Positions 42,808-56,846 of a stretch of DNA of 64,000 nucleotides are shown here, piece after piece; position 1 is the stretch's first letter, and each line of letters starts with the position of its first letter. Origin of the DNA: Silene latifolia (Eukaryota > Streptophyta > Magnoliopsida > Caryophyllales > Caryophyllaceae). The notes beneath the pieces are model-generated. The model did not search any database, was not told the DNA's origin, and saw only the letters and a list, made by a program, of their open reading frames with translations. A program made the translations under genes and the position numbers. The stretch covers positions 255,612,491 through 255,676,490 of the forward strand of contig NC_133538.1 in NCBI RefSeq assembly GCF_048544455.1, in the 5' to 3' direction.

Positions 42808-45800
42808 CTATCTTTTCTTTTATGTTTCTAATTCAACTATGGTATTGTGATACAAAGTTGTGATAATGTATCTCCCTTTTTTATTGTAAAAAGGGCCTCC
42901 ACCAAGCAAAGACAAAGGAAAGGAAAAGCAAGCTTAAGAAACCATCGAGGAGCTAGGAATAGCTTTCATGGAGCTTTGCTTTTTATTGTCTTATTTTAAA
43001 TTATGTTTTGAATTTTTAGAACATTAAGTTTCCGTGTTCGACATGGAAAGGTATTTTGGATAATTTGTTGTATTTTGGATAATGGTGGCTTGGTTTGCAA
43101 CTGAAGTCACCCGTTTTATCACTTTATCCTTTGTTCTAAAATTAGTATTTAAATGCTTGCTCTTAGAAACATATAATTATTCACTTAAAGTGATCTAATA
43201 GACAACTATAATGACAGGATTCATTATATGTCCACATGCTTAAGGCTTGTGTATGATCATTTATAAAGTGATTTTGAGTCTATGAACTCTCTTAAAGGCA
43301 TGTAAATCACCAAGTACACTTACGAAATCTAAAACTATTAGTCAAACCTATGAGATAGTTCTCCTTATACTTCAAAAATCATTATTTGTGTCTCATATGC
43401 TATCTTTGAATCTCTAGTGTATTTATTCTAAAGATAGAGTGGGAGAAAAATGAGGACACAACTCACACCAAGATAAGATTGTGTAAATGAGATCTACGCA
43501 AGAGAGAATGATTTGAATAAAGATATATCTATTTATATAGTATACCCAATAGATGAGATCTATGGTCTCATGTAAGTTCTATATGACTAAAGAGACAAAG
43601 TGAAGTAATCATAAGATTATATTCTCAAGATAACTACACGAGGAGACCAAAAGAAAGTTTTGGAAGAAAAATGACTAATGTAAAGTCTTAACAAGAGTTT
43701 TGACTAAGTTTATGAAAATTTTGACCAATAGTTTCAACCTTGAGATTTACTTAAGAGCCTAAATGAATCAAAATAACATACTAGTTATAAACGAGTTGCA
43801 AGGATTGATATACCGATATCTTCAATAGCCAAGTTTTGACCACGCAGATGACATTTCTTAACCTCATTATGAAATGGTTGAACCTCCTTCCGAAAGGGTA
43901 TTTCGAAGGACGTGTTCTAGATATTATTTATATTTGAATAATGACATCGCTGCACATCATTATGATATGTGTGAGTTAGAGATTAAAATCTCTTTCCATA
44001 AGGTTAAGATGAGACCACTTCAAAATAGGTATTTTGAAAGGATATGATGGGAACATATATGGTTTTATCTTAATAACTTGGCAATGCAATTTATATTTCA
44101 ATTCTTGAAAAGTTTCGATTGAGAAGTCAATTTCGAAACATGTGGAATTGAGTGGGAGTTAGGAAATTATCATGTGAAGACATGGAATTTAGTGGGAGCT
44201 ATCATCCTTTGAATGTTTACAACTCATCACTCATTGAAGAATGACGAGCTAATACCTTCTTTCATAAAGAAGCATTTGAGTTTTCAATTCTGGATGAAAA
44301 TGGACTATGATGAATCCAATTACATCAAGGGATGTTGGATAAGTATTGTTAGATACACATCAAATCAACGAGATACGTAGGTTATTCATTCAAATGAAAA
44401 TGGAATTGCAATTAGCAGTCATGGTCGTTCTTTGAACCTAAATATAGTTGATGACATGATTAAAAAGTTACTAATGTTTCCGCCATTAGAATAATCATGC
44501 GCATGTCCAATGGTGAATCATATGCATAAGAGCATGATGATTGGGAAGCCATAATAGAAACGTCATGAATTCTCGAGTACAATCCAATGAGCGATTTCGG
44601 TGTTTGACGGAATCCTCTATTGTGTGTCAAGAGGTTGCACATATTATAGAAAATCCGAGCACATGCAAGGATTTATGAGAATCCTAAACCTTTCAAGCTA
44701 GAAAGAGAAATAAGAAGTTTTTGGATAGATACTTAGTTGAACAAGAAGTTACTCGAAACTAATCTTTCCTAATATGCTAGGACTTGTGAGAAGTGTTAGG
44801 TCAATCATCTTGACAAATTGTTGCAAGACTCTGCAAAACATATACCTAGTGCATTGTGTGTGAATGGAGTACTTGATCAGTACAAGTTATATCATTCACC
44901 ACAAGTTCGTTCGTTATGTGATAATCGACAAGGAAGTTCTTTCAAGATAAAGAATCGAAACCAAGGTCGGGAACCTTGATGTGTACTTGGTAAGGTTCAT
45001 GCTATGAGTGATAACATGAATATAAAGGATAATACGATTAAGAAGTTTGAACACATGGTCACATGGCATGTTAAACTTCTATTGCAATCAATAAGTGTTT
45101 ACACTTACGATATACATCACAAGGTTGTAATATGGTATTTACTACCCGAGTGTGATGTCGACATTTGTCGTTTGAGTTATTATTAACTCACCATATACTT
45201 TGTTACATCCAAACGGGTTGTAGAGACAATTGAACCCCGTTTAAGTGAACACGGATTAGCATTGTATTTGCCCATAGTTACTTGTATGAGGTGACGTCTC
45301 GAAGTGACTAGAGTGTGATGCGATTGATGGCAAGTTCAAGTGCCATAGAGTCATGTGAGATGACTAGTCGATCACATAGGCAGACTGTTAGGAACATTTT
45401 GTCGGGCATTATGACTGCTTATAGAGTTCAGGCAAATTTATATAGCCTGGTCGTGGCGAGAGCTGCTATAGTATTCAAATGAGTCGATTCTTTTGACTAA
45501 AGACTATTCGCCTAAGATGGCACAGTTTCAGATTAACTTTGATTTGTGTTACTACGACCTTCGTAAATGGGGTCAAATGGGCATATTTTGGGTTATGATG
45601 GCTGTGGCTAGTTGAAGGGAATGAATGCGATAGGAATTGTCCACCCCTAGTCAGGGTTATAACAATATCTCAGGGCCACTCGAGAAGTAATGAACTGGAA
45701 ATGCGTGGCCACGCTCGGAATGTATCCATGGTGGATAAATCCGGTCAATCATTTATTCTCCAGATCGAGGAAACCACTCTCGATATGATCACTTGCAAGT

Positions 45801-45889
45801 ACGACCTGAAAGACACCTTGCATTGAGTGGGAGATAGTAATAGGACAAGAGAATTGGTGACGCACACTTGTCGAGGACAAGTGGGAGAT
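42808..45889 (+). other. Non-coding 3' half of element G
   Basis: Three kilobases without a supported coding frame. It has several GTGGGAG phrases and a final tract CAAGTGGGAGAT at 45878-45889 that serves as the PPT. Short traces that might be ancient pol are too decayed to assign. Gag-only LTR elements of this build have been described as TR-GAG. Confidence 0.65.
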
Positions 45890-47165
45890 TGTTGGAATAT
45901 GTGTCCTACGACAATAATGCGATCACGACTGTTGATCACGATGATCACATGTTTAAGTCTCATTATAAAGAATACAATTGGGAAGTAATATTTTTACTGT
46001 CAACTGGTCCACACATATCGGTAATGATTGGCTGACTAGAGTTTGACATTACTGTCGTGCGACGGTGGTGATCAGTTGATCCCCTAGGTCATACCTATAG
46101 GGCAACACTCTAATTGATTAATTAATTGATCGTATAACGTTACGAGTCAATTAATTTAATTAAAATTGACGGACGATTTTGGAAGTGATATTTACGTATC
46201 TCATTGAAATTGATTAAAATGAGATACTGATGCGAATAATCGAATTGTATCATTACTCAGATGAAATTATTGTTTAAGGAAACAATTAAATTTGAATGAA
46301 TTATTATAAATACAAATTGTTGTGATTTATAATTGGTAAAATATTTTGGTACAAGTAATTATGAATTACTAAGTCGATTTTTGTATATGACGTATTTTTA
46401 TTAATACGTTGATTTTTAATATGTTAAAAATACATAACAATTTTATGTGACATATGACATGTGACATATTGACAAATTGACAAAACTAAAATGGATCCCA
46501 TTTACTCAAATGTACCGAAATTAAGGGAGGATTAAGCATAATATTGTGTTTATTATTTGAGTGGTAAACATGATGATTACTCTAGTTACTAGCCATGCAA
46601 ACCTAATGCTTATTGTAAAGAACAACTAAAGCATGCATTGGCTCCCTTAATCCCCCCCCCCCCTTCCACCCGGTTTTTGAGATGAAAAACCATTTTGGTT
46701 TTTCATCTTATTTTACCTAATAATACACCAAAATGTTACTAGTGTATCATTCATACTTTACTCATCTAAAAATAAGAATTCTAGAGAGATAAAAACCTTC
46801 CTTCTTCCTCCTCTCAAAACCGAAAATATTAAGTGTCCTATAATATTTTTGGGTCAATTTTTCTACAAGATTAATATTGTACTAGTATTTATAATATTAA
46901 TTTTGATTAAGAGTGTGCTTTGGGTATAAAGCTTTGGGAGAGATCCTATACTTGGATCTTAGTTCTTCCACAAAGGAAGGCACAAGAACAAGAGAGAAAG
47001 GTGATCTCTCTTGTGCCCTATAAACCGAAAATCCATTGTAAGGATGAATTTTTCTTCTTTATCTTGTTTATTTGTTTGCATGCATAAGATCATTTATTAA
47101 TTTTATGACAAATTAAATTAAAACATATATGAATATGTTAAGTATATAGATCTACTTTTCATTCA
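45890..47165 (+). mobile_element. 3' LTR of element G
   Basis: 1276 bp, very similar to 38415-39695 (roughly two dozen differences by eye). It is followed by CTATG (47166-47170), the second copy of the target duplication within F's leader. Confidence 0.94.
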
Positions 47166-47239
47166 CTATGTTGGTAGTCTCTTTGTGTATGCTATTTGTT
47201 AGGTGCTAACTTGATTGATTTATTTGATGTCATAAGAAG

Positions 47240-48355
47240 ATGGTGTCACCAACCAATGTGGAGAATACTATCATACAAGCTCTTACACAAATCCCCCAAA
47301 ATCAACAAGATGCCAATGCCAATGTTCAAGCCAATCCCGCTCCACAAGTAGGAGATCGTCAAGGAAGTCTTGCTTGGATTGAATGCCAACTAGCAAGAAA
47401 CAAGGCTAGAACTTATGGGGGTGAAGTGGATCCTATTGACATTTCATAGTGGTTTCGTGACATGGAAAAGAGTTTCTCTCTTTATGATGTCCAAGAAAGA
47501 GACAAGGTGAAGTTAGCCTCTCATTTCCTTGCGAAAGAAGCCGATAGGTGGTGGAATTTGACTAGTGTTACCGTCACTCAAGATCCTAACTTTGATTGCA
47601 ACCGCTTCAAGTCTCTTGTGAAAACTCGTTTCTACCCTAAGGAACTCAAGCAACAAAGATTGAAGGAGTTCATCGATTTCAAGCAAGGAGGACTATCCTT
47701 TCAACCTTTCACCGACAAGTCAATGATCTCGCTCATTATGCTTCAAGATTTGTGAAAGATAAAGATGAGCGTGTCTACTTCTACCGAAGCAAGTTGAATC
47801 CCAAGTTGGAAAGTGTGGTGAGAAGAGACTCCACGACCTTTGTGGCGGTCTACGATGATGGTCTTTGGGCCGAAAATTCCTTGACGGCTATTGAAGATGA
47901 TGCTAACCCTCGTTCCTTCTCTAATTCTTATCACCCTAACTTCCATGGCAAGAGACCCTTTGTGCCCTCATCTTCGTTGGGCTTTTCTAACAAGAAGAGG
48001 TCCCTACCAATATATCAAGAGCTAAGAGTGCAAGATCCTAGTGGGCAAGTTTCCCGTCCAAGCAACAACAACCTCAATCTTGAGAAATACCGCATGTGCT
48101 TCGGTTGTAAGCAAGCTTTACACCCGGGAGTTGGATGCTACAATAGACCCTTGACTTGTTATCATTGTAAGAATCTCGGACACTGCTACAATGAGTGCCC
48201 CAAAAGGGAGAATGCTCCCACTCCTCCACATGCTCCAAAAGCTAAGCCAAAAGTAACAATCTATGTTATAAGTCGAGCCAAAGTTGCCGCTCATCCCGAC
48301 ATCTTTACGGGTGTGTTTTATATCCTTGATCAACCTTGCCTTACTTTTATCCTGT
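47240..48355 (+). pseudogene. Chromovirus-like gag and start of protease of element F
   Basis: The first ATG is at 47240. The frame is broken by TAG at 47447 (before WFRDMEKSF) and by a 1-bp shift near 47720, then reads on from 47752. Retrotrans_gag signatures are KEADRWWNLT, FKSLVKTRFYP and KQQRLKEF. A zinc-binding segment CFGCKQALHPGVGC then CYHCKNLGHCYNEC follows. After KVTIYVISRAKVAAHPDIFTGVF, the usual entry to protease, the sequence degenerates before a full active site. RT, RNase H and integrase are missing. The tRNA-iMet PBS and the conserved tail before the 3' LTR suit the Del/Tekay chromovirus group. Confidence 0.83.
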
Positions 48356-49515
48356 GATGCTCATCCTTCTTCTAATCTCCTTTTGTTTTAACTTCGGAGT
48401 TCCTCTCGTATCCTTCTTTCAGCCTTACCCTTGGAATTCCTTTTTGGTAATTTTTCCTCTCGACTCACCCTTGTACCTTTCCCTCCTCCTTGACCATAAG
48501 CTTTATCGTTCATGCATCTCCTACTCTTTTCGATGTGCTTTCCCTTTGGATTCGAGTCTAGAGGCTTATAAAACTCCATCTTTAACATCCTTGTTGACCT
48601 TACTTCGACTCTTACCCCTAGGAAGTTCGTCATAGCTCTTTTGTTGGTTAAGTTTGGATTCTTTTAGCGTACCTTGTAATCGTGATGTCTAAGTTATTTT
48701 TCAATTCGTAAAATTTCTAAGCATTTCAAGCTACCATTTTTGGTTCGATGTTAAAATTTTATGTTACTTTTACAAAACTTTACCTATTTTAAAGGTTTAA
48801 AAATGAAAAATTTGATTTAGTTCCCTTTTTGTTCGCCGAGTGTAGACTCCTTTATCATGATTTTTGATTGCTAAACCCGAATTACTTTTAATTTTGCTCA
48901 ATCTCTAACTAACTTTGATTTATTTATGATTCCTTGTCAAAATTTGATGTTATATTTTCGAGAACTTGACTCCTTTTAGAGTTTAAAAATGAAACTTTTA
49001 TTTTTATTTTGGCTTTTGTAAAATAAAATTTGAGTGTATTATCATTTTCATTTGGTTTTAATGTTGATGGGATGTTAGGATTCGTTATTAAAGGCGTCTA
49101 ATAACTTGTTCTACACTTATCGGCGAATGATTTTATTTTGAACTTGTCTTTGACTTGGAAAGTTAGCGCTCTTGTGTGCACGACAAGAGCAATTTCGTTC
49201 CATGAAGGAGACTTATACTTTTGAAAAACTCTCCATAAATGTTTTTGGAAGTATTTTGACTTTGGATTTCTGCAAATGATTTGGTATTTGGCCTTGTCTT
49301 TGATTTGGAATGTGATGTTCTTGAATGCGCAACGAGAACACTTCCGTTTCTTTGACGAGAATCTGGTGCTGTTGGAAAATTCTACTTGAAACTTTTGAAA
49401 GAATTTTAATTCTCACAAAGAGTAACCTTTTAATGTTTTGGTTGCCGATTTCAAAAAGTCTGGCTTTATCATTTTAACTTTTCGTTTCCTACTTTTATGT
49501 TTCGAGGACGAAATT
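48356..49515 (+). other. 3' non-coding region of element F
   Basis: No coding frame is supported. Two diverged copies of a phrase (TTGACTTGGAAAGTTAGCGCTC / TTGATTTGGAATGTGATGTTC, each followed by GCACGACAAGAG- or GCGCAACGAGAA-like sequence) begin at about 49148 and 49300. The final phrase TTCGAGGACGAAATTT (49501-49516) is the usual end of chromovirus pol. Confidence 0.6.
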
Positions 49516-49534
49516 TTTTAAAAGGTGGGGTGAC
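49516..49534 (+). other. Polypurine tract of element F
   Basis: AAAAGGTGGGGTGAC runs directly into the LTR start TGTAACACTCGCG. Confidence 0.8.
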
Positions 49535-52500
49535 TGTAACACTCGCGAATTTTCCATTTTTAGCATTTATAATTTAATTAACCATTCTATTTCTTTATTT
49601 ATATTTTTAAATTTTTAAATTTAATTAATTTCATTTTAAGCATAGCTTTAATAAAAATTATATTTTTAAGACTTGATTTATATAAAAATATATATGTTTA
49701 GTCGGATAGTAATAATAGTAATAATAATAAATTCCGTCTTAAGTTATAGTAGATTTAAGACGTATTTCCGTCTAGCAAAAGACTGTCACATTTCACATGT
49801 GAGACTAGTTTAATCTCGACCTATCCCACATCGACAACACACCCACCTAATTTTACACCTAACTAAAATAATGATTTTTGTCTCACTCACTCTCATACCC
49901 ACATAACCTAACCGGCCAATCGCAACTCACCCTCCTTTCCTTTCTTTTTCGAAAAAATCCACAGCAAAACAACAGAAACAATGCAGTAGACACAAAGTCA
50001 TGAACACCATTTTTATTCGACCTTCAAACTGAGATTTCTCTTCCGTTTCTCGACCGTTTCCTTTAATTTTTGCACCATTCTCTTACCCTTTCCGTCCTTC
50101 AACTTTCTAGGTAAGAAAGTCCCACTCTTGTGGAGGTTTCGAAATCGACCATCTTATAAAAGTTTCGACTTTTAGCTTAAATACTCCGTTTCCTTGTTTC
50201 TAGGTGAAGAATTTGAAAACCCGGAGGGAGACTCGTACTTTGTGGACCATTCACTTGAAGATTAGAGAGCTTTCGAGGTAACGGTGATAGGTTACTCGAC
50301 AAAGTATCGATATTTGGCCCTTTCTACTCGTTTTTTCACTCTTATTTGTCGTAAAGTGTAGTTCTTTATGCCTTTCTCATGTGTGGTTGAATATGTGAAT
50401 TTAGTAGTCATTTTACATGTTTACTTGGGTATTTCCATGGCTTATTTCTTCCCAAGTGAATTCAGGTATGGAGGTTGGTTTCGAATGCTTGCCATCTGTT
50501 TTTCACAGGTAATTATAGTTGTTTTTCACGGTTTTTCTTGCGTATTGTTGTAACAAATTTTGTGGTGGTTATTCATGCTTTAGTCGTGCTTGTTTCCGTC
50601 ACAACTTCTCTTTAACTTCCGTCTTAATTTTGAGCTGAAATGGGGCTGCTAGGATTCGGCTTTAAAGCCGTGACAGGGGCTGCATTAACCCTGTTATGGG
50701 ACGGGTAAATTAGTCTTTCGGGACTGTTTGTGTGCTTGCTATTTACATGCTAATATCAACATACGTGTACTCGAATTTTCTCGCTTTAAATATCTAGCTA
50801 TAGACCATGTTTTACCACGGTTTCTAGGGCTGTCTCACGATTGTTTGGCAACCGTGGGTGGGTGTTCGGGTGGTATTTTGCAGGTTGTTACGGGCTGTTT
50901 TGACGGGTAAATGGTGGTTAATATGTATGGTAAAATCTGTGTATATGTCCGTCTTAAGCATGCTCATGATACCGTCTTGTGGTTTACATGTTTTATTGCT
51001 TTGCATAAGTGTTGGTGGTGTTTGTTCGGCTGACCGTGGGCTGACCATGGGCCTGGCTGGGCGGCTGGGTGGTTGTGGTGGCTGGCCGTGGGCTGGTAGC
51101 ACGGCCAAGGCCTAGCCACGACTCATGGTGGACACAGGTGGGTGAAGCTTATGCACCTTGAGTTCTTTGGTTTCTTCTTTTGTGGTTTGTAATGTTTATT
51201 TTTTGTGCATGTTAGGTTTTATTTGTTGGGTTCATTAGGTTTTATTGGCTGGGCTTATCATGTTTTATTTGTTGGGGCAACCTTATATGTTGGAGTGGGC
51301 TCATGAATGAGTCACATGTGCTTGTTTACATTGTATCCCGTAATTTTACATAACGTAAATTATTCATTACCGGTTGTTATATTTTATGTAACCGGCATGT
51401 TTATTTATGAAATGGAATATTTATTAAAATAATACAAGTATGAAAGATTTATTATAAATAATTACTTGTGAGGAGCCGTATTCTTATGATAATGCCTTTA
51501 TGCTATATCTTACTGCTTGACTTATCTTTACGCCCTACTTATGCCGATCTGCCAAGTATGGGTTTAGCTTATATTTTCCGCCTCTTTCGGACTGTCCTAC
51601 CGATTGTGGGTTCTCTAATTCTGATCTGTTGTTCGAGTCTTGGATGCGGACTGTCCTACCGCATGTCGAATCGGGAACTGTACTGTCTAGAGAGTCTGGC
51701 TAGATTTAGACTAGGACTGAGTCTGTGTGATTATCATTGCCGTCCTACCAGGGGAATTATATTTAATGAGTAATAAAGGTCTTGCTTGGTTATAGTTATT
51801 GTCATATGTCATTCAAGGCAACAGTTGTGCCTTATATTGTTTGGATGTGAGAGTCTTGGTCCTATCGAATACTAGAGGTGAGATGCAAGCCTTCTAGTTG
51901 AGATATGATCGTCGGAATTGATGTTCCCATCTGTTCTTATGGTGAGATGCAAGCCATAAGTATAAATGTGACATTAGTAGCTACGTCCCGTGCAATGTTT
52001 GTTATGAGGTTTTAAAAGTAATGGCTATGGTTTCCATTCACGTATTTTGTATTGATTGATTCTTTACTTACCTACTTAATATGATTCGAGTTCTAAATCT
52101 CATATCTATGTCATGTTTCCTTGAAATGCGTGCCTTTGTCTAAATGACCGTATTCTTGTCTTTCATATTATTTAATTATCTCACATGAATAGTGGAGTCT
52201 TTATTATGCTATTATTGACCTATCTTGTTCCATCTCATTTAATTGTCATGTTTAAATATAGATTTTGATGTTCATGTCATTTGTAATTATCTTACATGAT
52301 TTACCTATTTGAGTTCCTTGTTATGTTTGTTTCGACAATTTGTGGATAGGAGAACCTTGAGTTACTCCCCAGTGATCGTGGCTTTCATGTTTACATGAAT
52401 GACAGGTTTGTAAAGATGCAATTGTGGGGTTTAGACGTGTGAGCTAGCGAGCACCTTGGATTAGTAGTCTGTTTACTAGGATTGCTTAGACTCACCCTTT

Positions 52501-52699
52501 ATCGTCTTGTCATTTGAGGGATATATTTTCCCTCATCGATGACTATCACGTTTGTATCAACATAACTTTATTTCCGCATACTTTATCTTGTTGTAGGTTT
52601 TATTGGACCCGCGCTTTAGACTTTAAAAAGTTTCAAAATTTTCATAAAATTCCGCATTTTTCTTATTGTATTTTATTAGCAATATTGCGAGGGTGCACA
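49535..52699 (+). mobile_element. 3' LTR of element F (about 3.2 kb)
   Basis: From TGTAACACTCGCGAATTTTCC to GAGGGTGCACA. It is a full-length partner of the truncated copy at 35490-38303. Athila gag coding sequence resumes at 52700 with ACCAA, so F was inserted in that gag. The left duplication has been lost with the flanking DNA. Confidence 0.92.
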
Positions 52700-54978
52700 A
52701 CCAACATGTTAAGTGCCCAAATCACCGGGTTTAACCAAAGAGATGAAGAGTCTCTGTATGAGGCATGGGAAATATTCAAAGGTACATGTCGCTCTTGTCC
52801 TCATCATGGGTTAACCGAATGGTGTCTAGTCCAACAATTTTGGCATGGGTTGTATGAAGACTTAAAGAATATACTCAACATGGGTTCTAATAGAGATTTA
52901 CCGAGGTAGATGATAACCAAACTTGGGCCAAGAAAGAGGAGATGGTGGTTCACAACTCTCAATATAGTTAGGCCAAGAAAAGCTACTAGGGGAGGGAGAC
53001 ATGAAGTTGACTCCGTCACACAATTGAGTGCCGATTTGGGTGCCCAATTATTCTCCCATATTGACACAATGAACTTGAAATTTGACAAGGCCATAGCCAA
53101 GATGAATGAGGCTCGTCAATCACTCAAGCAACATCAATAAGTAAATGCCATGGTGTCAATGTCTTCTATTCCAAATGGAGTATGTGAGAATTGTGGAACT
53201 TTGGGACATGATCAACAAGAGTGTAGGGGCACAAATGAGCAAGTGAATGCTTTCCAAGAATACAAGAATGACACCTCTTACTCCAACTTTTACAATGAAA
53301 ACACCAAATTCACCAAAACTTCTCATACAAAAGCCAAAATGTTCAAAATCCTCAACCAACATACACCCCACCTCCAATGAGAAATCCTACTCAAAGACCC
53401 TTTTTCAACCAAAACCAAGGATTCCAAAACCAACCCTCTTATAATCAAACCAATGACCAAGCTTTTGATGTTAAAAAAGCGGTCCTTCAAATGCAAAAGA
53501 AAAAACAAGACTTCTTCACTCAAATGCAAAGAGATAGCCAAGCCAAAGACACTACCATCAACAATATCCTTGCTCATACCAAGATGTTGGAAACACAAAT
53601 GACCCAATCGGCCTCTTCGAGTTCCCAAAGGCAAAAAAGACAATTACCTCGCCAAGGTAATCCTCCTACAAAGCATGAAACCATCAATGCCATTCATTTG
53701 AGGAGTGGTACACAATATGAGGGACCTAAGAAGCTAATTGAAGAGGATGTTATTGAGGAAAGTGTCAAGCCAAGAGATGTGATTGAACAAAGGAAGGAGT
53801 TTGAACCATTGAGGAGAAAGCCTCGGGTAGTGGAACCAACTACCAATGAATCATTGAAGAAGAGAAATGAAGAGAAGGCCTAACAGGTTGAAAGAAAACC
53901 TATTGTAATTAGACTTCCATTTCCAAGTCGCAAAGCCAAGCCTAAGCTTGATGAGCAACTTGGGAAATTCATGGAGATTGTGAAGAACTTAGAGGTTTCC
54001 ATCCCATTTACGGAATTGATCAACCATGTGCCGGCCTATGCAAAATACATGAAAGGTATCCTTACCAAGAAGAAGTTCATTAGGAAGTTGGAAACTATCG
54101 CAATCACAAACACAAGTAGTGCAATACTTCAAGGAAATTCCCCACCTAAGCTTAAAGATCCGGGAAACTTCTCCATTCCATGTACCATCGGCGACACCAC
54201 GATCAACAAAGCACTATGTGATCTAGGTGCAAGTGTGAGTGTCATGCCATATTTGGTATGTGAAAGGCTAGGAGTAGGAGAACTCAAGTGCACTAATATG
54301 ACTCTACAAATGGCGGACCGAACAACAAATAAACTACTTGGGGTATGGGAAGATGTACCCGTGAGAATTGGAAAGTTTTTTATACCCGTGGACTTTGTTA
54401 TCATTGACATGGAGGAAGAGTACAATAAACCGATCATTCTAGGAAGACTGTTCCTACACACCACCGGAGAGGTGATTGACGTAAAGCACGGAATGGTCAC
54501 ACTTGAAGTTGATGACGAAACAATCACCTTTAATCTTGAAAAGATTATGAGAGCTCCTAACTTGCACGAACCATGCTTTATGGTTGATCATTATAGCAGG
54601 GAAGGTGAAAAGAAGAAAGTAGAATCCCCATTCAAAGGTCAAGTTAAAGAGGAAAATCCTAACAAGAAGGGCAAGCAAACACCGCCCAATTGGAAGAAGG
54701 AAGTGGACGATACTGAAGTGGCTTTATTTGGAGAGCATGAGATTTTTCATAACAAGAATGAGAGCTTGAAAGGCTCATCCATCATGACAAGTATCAATGA
54801 ATGCCTTATTGGCCATGACAACAAGAAAGAGGAGTTACTCTTGCCAACTCATAATCCTCACAATATAGGGGAAAAAGCAAAGGAAGTAAATGGTCTATGG
54901 GATAATGAGTTTGACGGATTTGTTAATCCTTATATTGGAAATGCTATGACCCTAGATCAAGGCTTTATAGCCCCTTGA
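52700..54978 (+). pseudogene. Athila-like gag-protease H (5' part lost, frameshifted)
   Basis: Begins mid-gag at TNMLSAQITGFNQRDEESLYEAW, equivalent to about 16783 of C, because F inserted here. Frameshifts lie near 52895 and 53310, and stops at about 53138 and 53881. It keeps the zinc knuckle CENCGTLGHDQQEC, the Asn/Gln-rich linker, and an unbroken final frame 53971-54978 with protease LCDLGASVSVMP and IILGRLFLHTTGEV (Pro to Leu in the usual GRPFL). It ends at TGA 54976-54978 without RT. It is probably the 3' half of element A: same lineage, same strand, and A lacks everything after its leader. Confidence 0.87.
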
Positions 54979-56759
54979 TATGGATATCAACATCTTGGAC
55001 GATGTATTACTCAAATTACTAGATCCTATGGCCATCAAGAATGGCTCGAATCCAAGCACGTCAATGTTGACCCATCAAACGTGGTTGGGAACTAACAAGG
55101 GTCAAGAAATTTGCTTGATCTAGACTCGAGGATCCGAAACCCGTAAGGAAACTCCTTAAGCCGTGAGAAGGCCGTGGGCTTGATCCATGGAACCACCTAG
55201 TTTTCTATATTCTAGTTTTTAAGTAATGCCTAGTTTTCTTCAAAGTCTAGCCTAGTTCTTTTCAAAGTCTAACCTAGTTTTCTCCCTAGTCAAGACTAGT
55301 ATTCCTGCACCTAGGAAATAACACATCACATTAAAGTGTAGCCTTGGAGGCCAAGGAGAATTCGGCCTATATAAGGACCGACCATTCTCATTTATAAGCA
55401 TCAAGTTTTGAGTAAAAATTCACTTTGTGTGATAAAATCGCTGTTGCGAACCCCCTTTGTTTTATTCGACGCGTTTTTGAGTAAGACCCGATTATTCTCA
55501 ATGGGTCACTATATAAATGCTAAAAAACTCTTAAATGTTTTAAATATAACGATGAATGTTTTATTTTCCCACTGTTTCGTTGTTTTATGTTGTTCTTTAT
55601 TATCGCTCCTACTCATATATGATATTAATTCTATTGTAACACGAGTCTCCGCTAAATCACTATTAGTTACGACAAATAGAATCTCATTCTAAAATGAACC
55701 GTATCATAGGTTGTTGACTAGATCCATAGGAATCGTTCTATTCCATAGAACTCGATAGGAATCGTCCTATGCAACTATAAGATTAACATCTTAAATTCCT
55801 TACATACCTATGATTTCTTATGAAGAAATGTGAATAGAAGCAATGATTAATCAAAATATGTCATGATAATGTCTTATATGCATCCACGGTTTAAAAGTCT
55901 TATTGCTCAAACTAAACACTTGTCATTAAAGCACTTAAGTTGTTAAGCACATGACAATGTAAGATTGGTAAATTAATTTGTTAGAAATTTTGATTGACCA
56001 AATATCACTATAAAGTTCATCCTTGTGAAGGATTAACTAAGAATTTATACGAAGATGAGTCTTCATCAAGTAGAAATTCTTGAAGTAAGTGGGAGCAATA
56101 AGAAGTAAGTACCTATCTTAATTGTTAAGGATAGAACTAGGCTCGAAAGAGAAGGTGTTAGACACTAAAATAGAGACAAATTCCTAAATAAGTAAAGATC
56201 AGGGAAGTTGGTCGTGTGACACCAACATATTCCTTCTTAAATATGTATGACATTGACTTATCCTTCTTGCGAATTATCACGTCATAAGTTTTGATACAAA
56301 TTTGTGATCAATGTTAGAAAATCCCACATTTCATGATTATGAAATATGGCAAAAGGATGTCAAAAACCACCTTTATAAATGGGTATTTAGAGGAGGATGT
56401 GTTCATAACACAATCCGAGGGTTTTTAAATCCTTAAGAATCCTAATATTCAATTATCGTACGACGACTAGCAAGAATAAAGAAATTTACATGAATGGAAC
56501 TAGGGTAGTTCCCATTTCATCCATGGACATATAAGTGTTATTGTGTATTCATTTTAGTTTTGTATTTAGAATTGTACTTCAATAATTGTTATGATGTACA
56601 ATATGTCTAAATAAGAGTATAATTCAAGTTTTTGTATAAAATGCAAAGGGTTTCTCAATTATGCAATTAAAACAAGCGTTGTGCCCTATCATACCACGAT
56701 TAAGTTTATGGTGAGACCATACAAATCAAGGTAATTATATCCAAACTAGAAATAAAATG

Positions 56760-56846
<87 letters not shown>

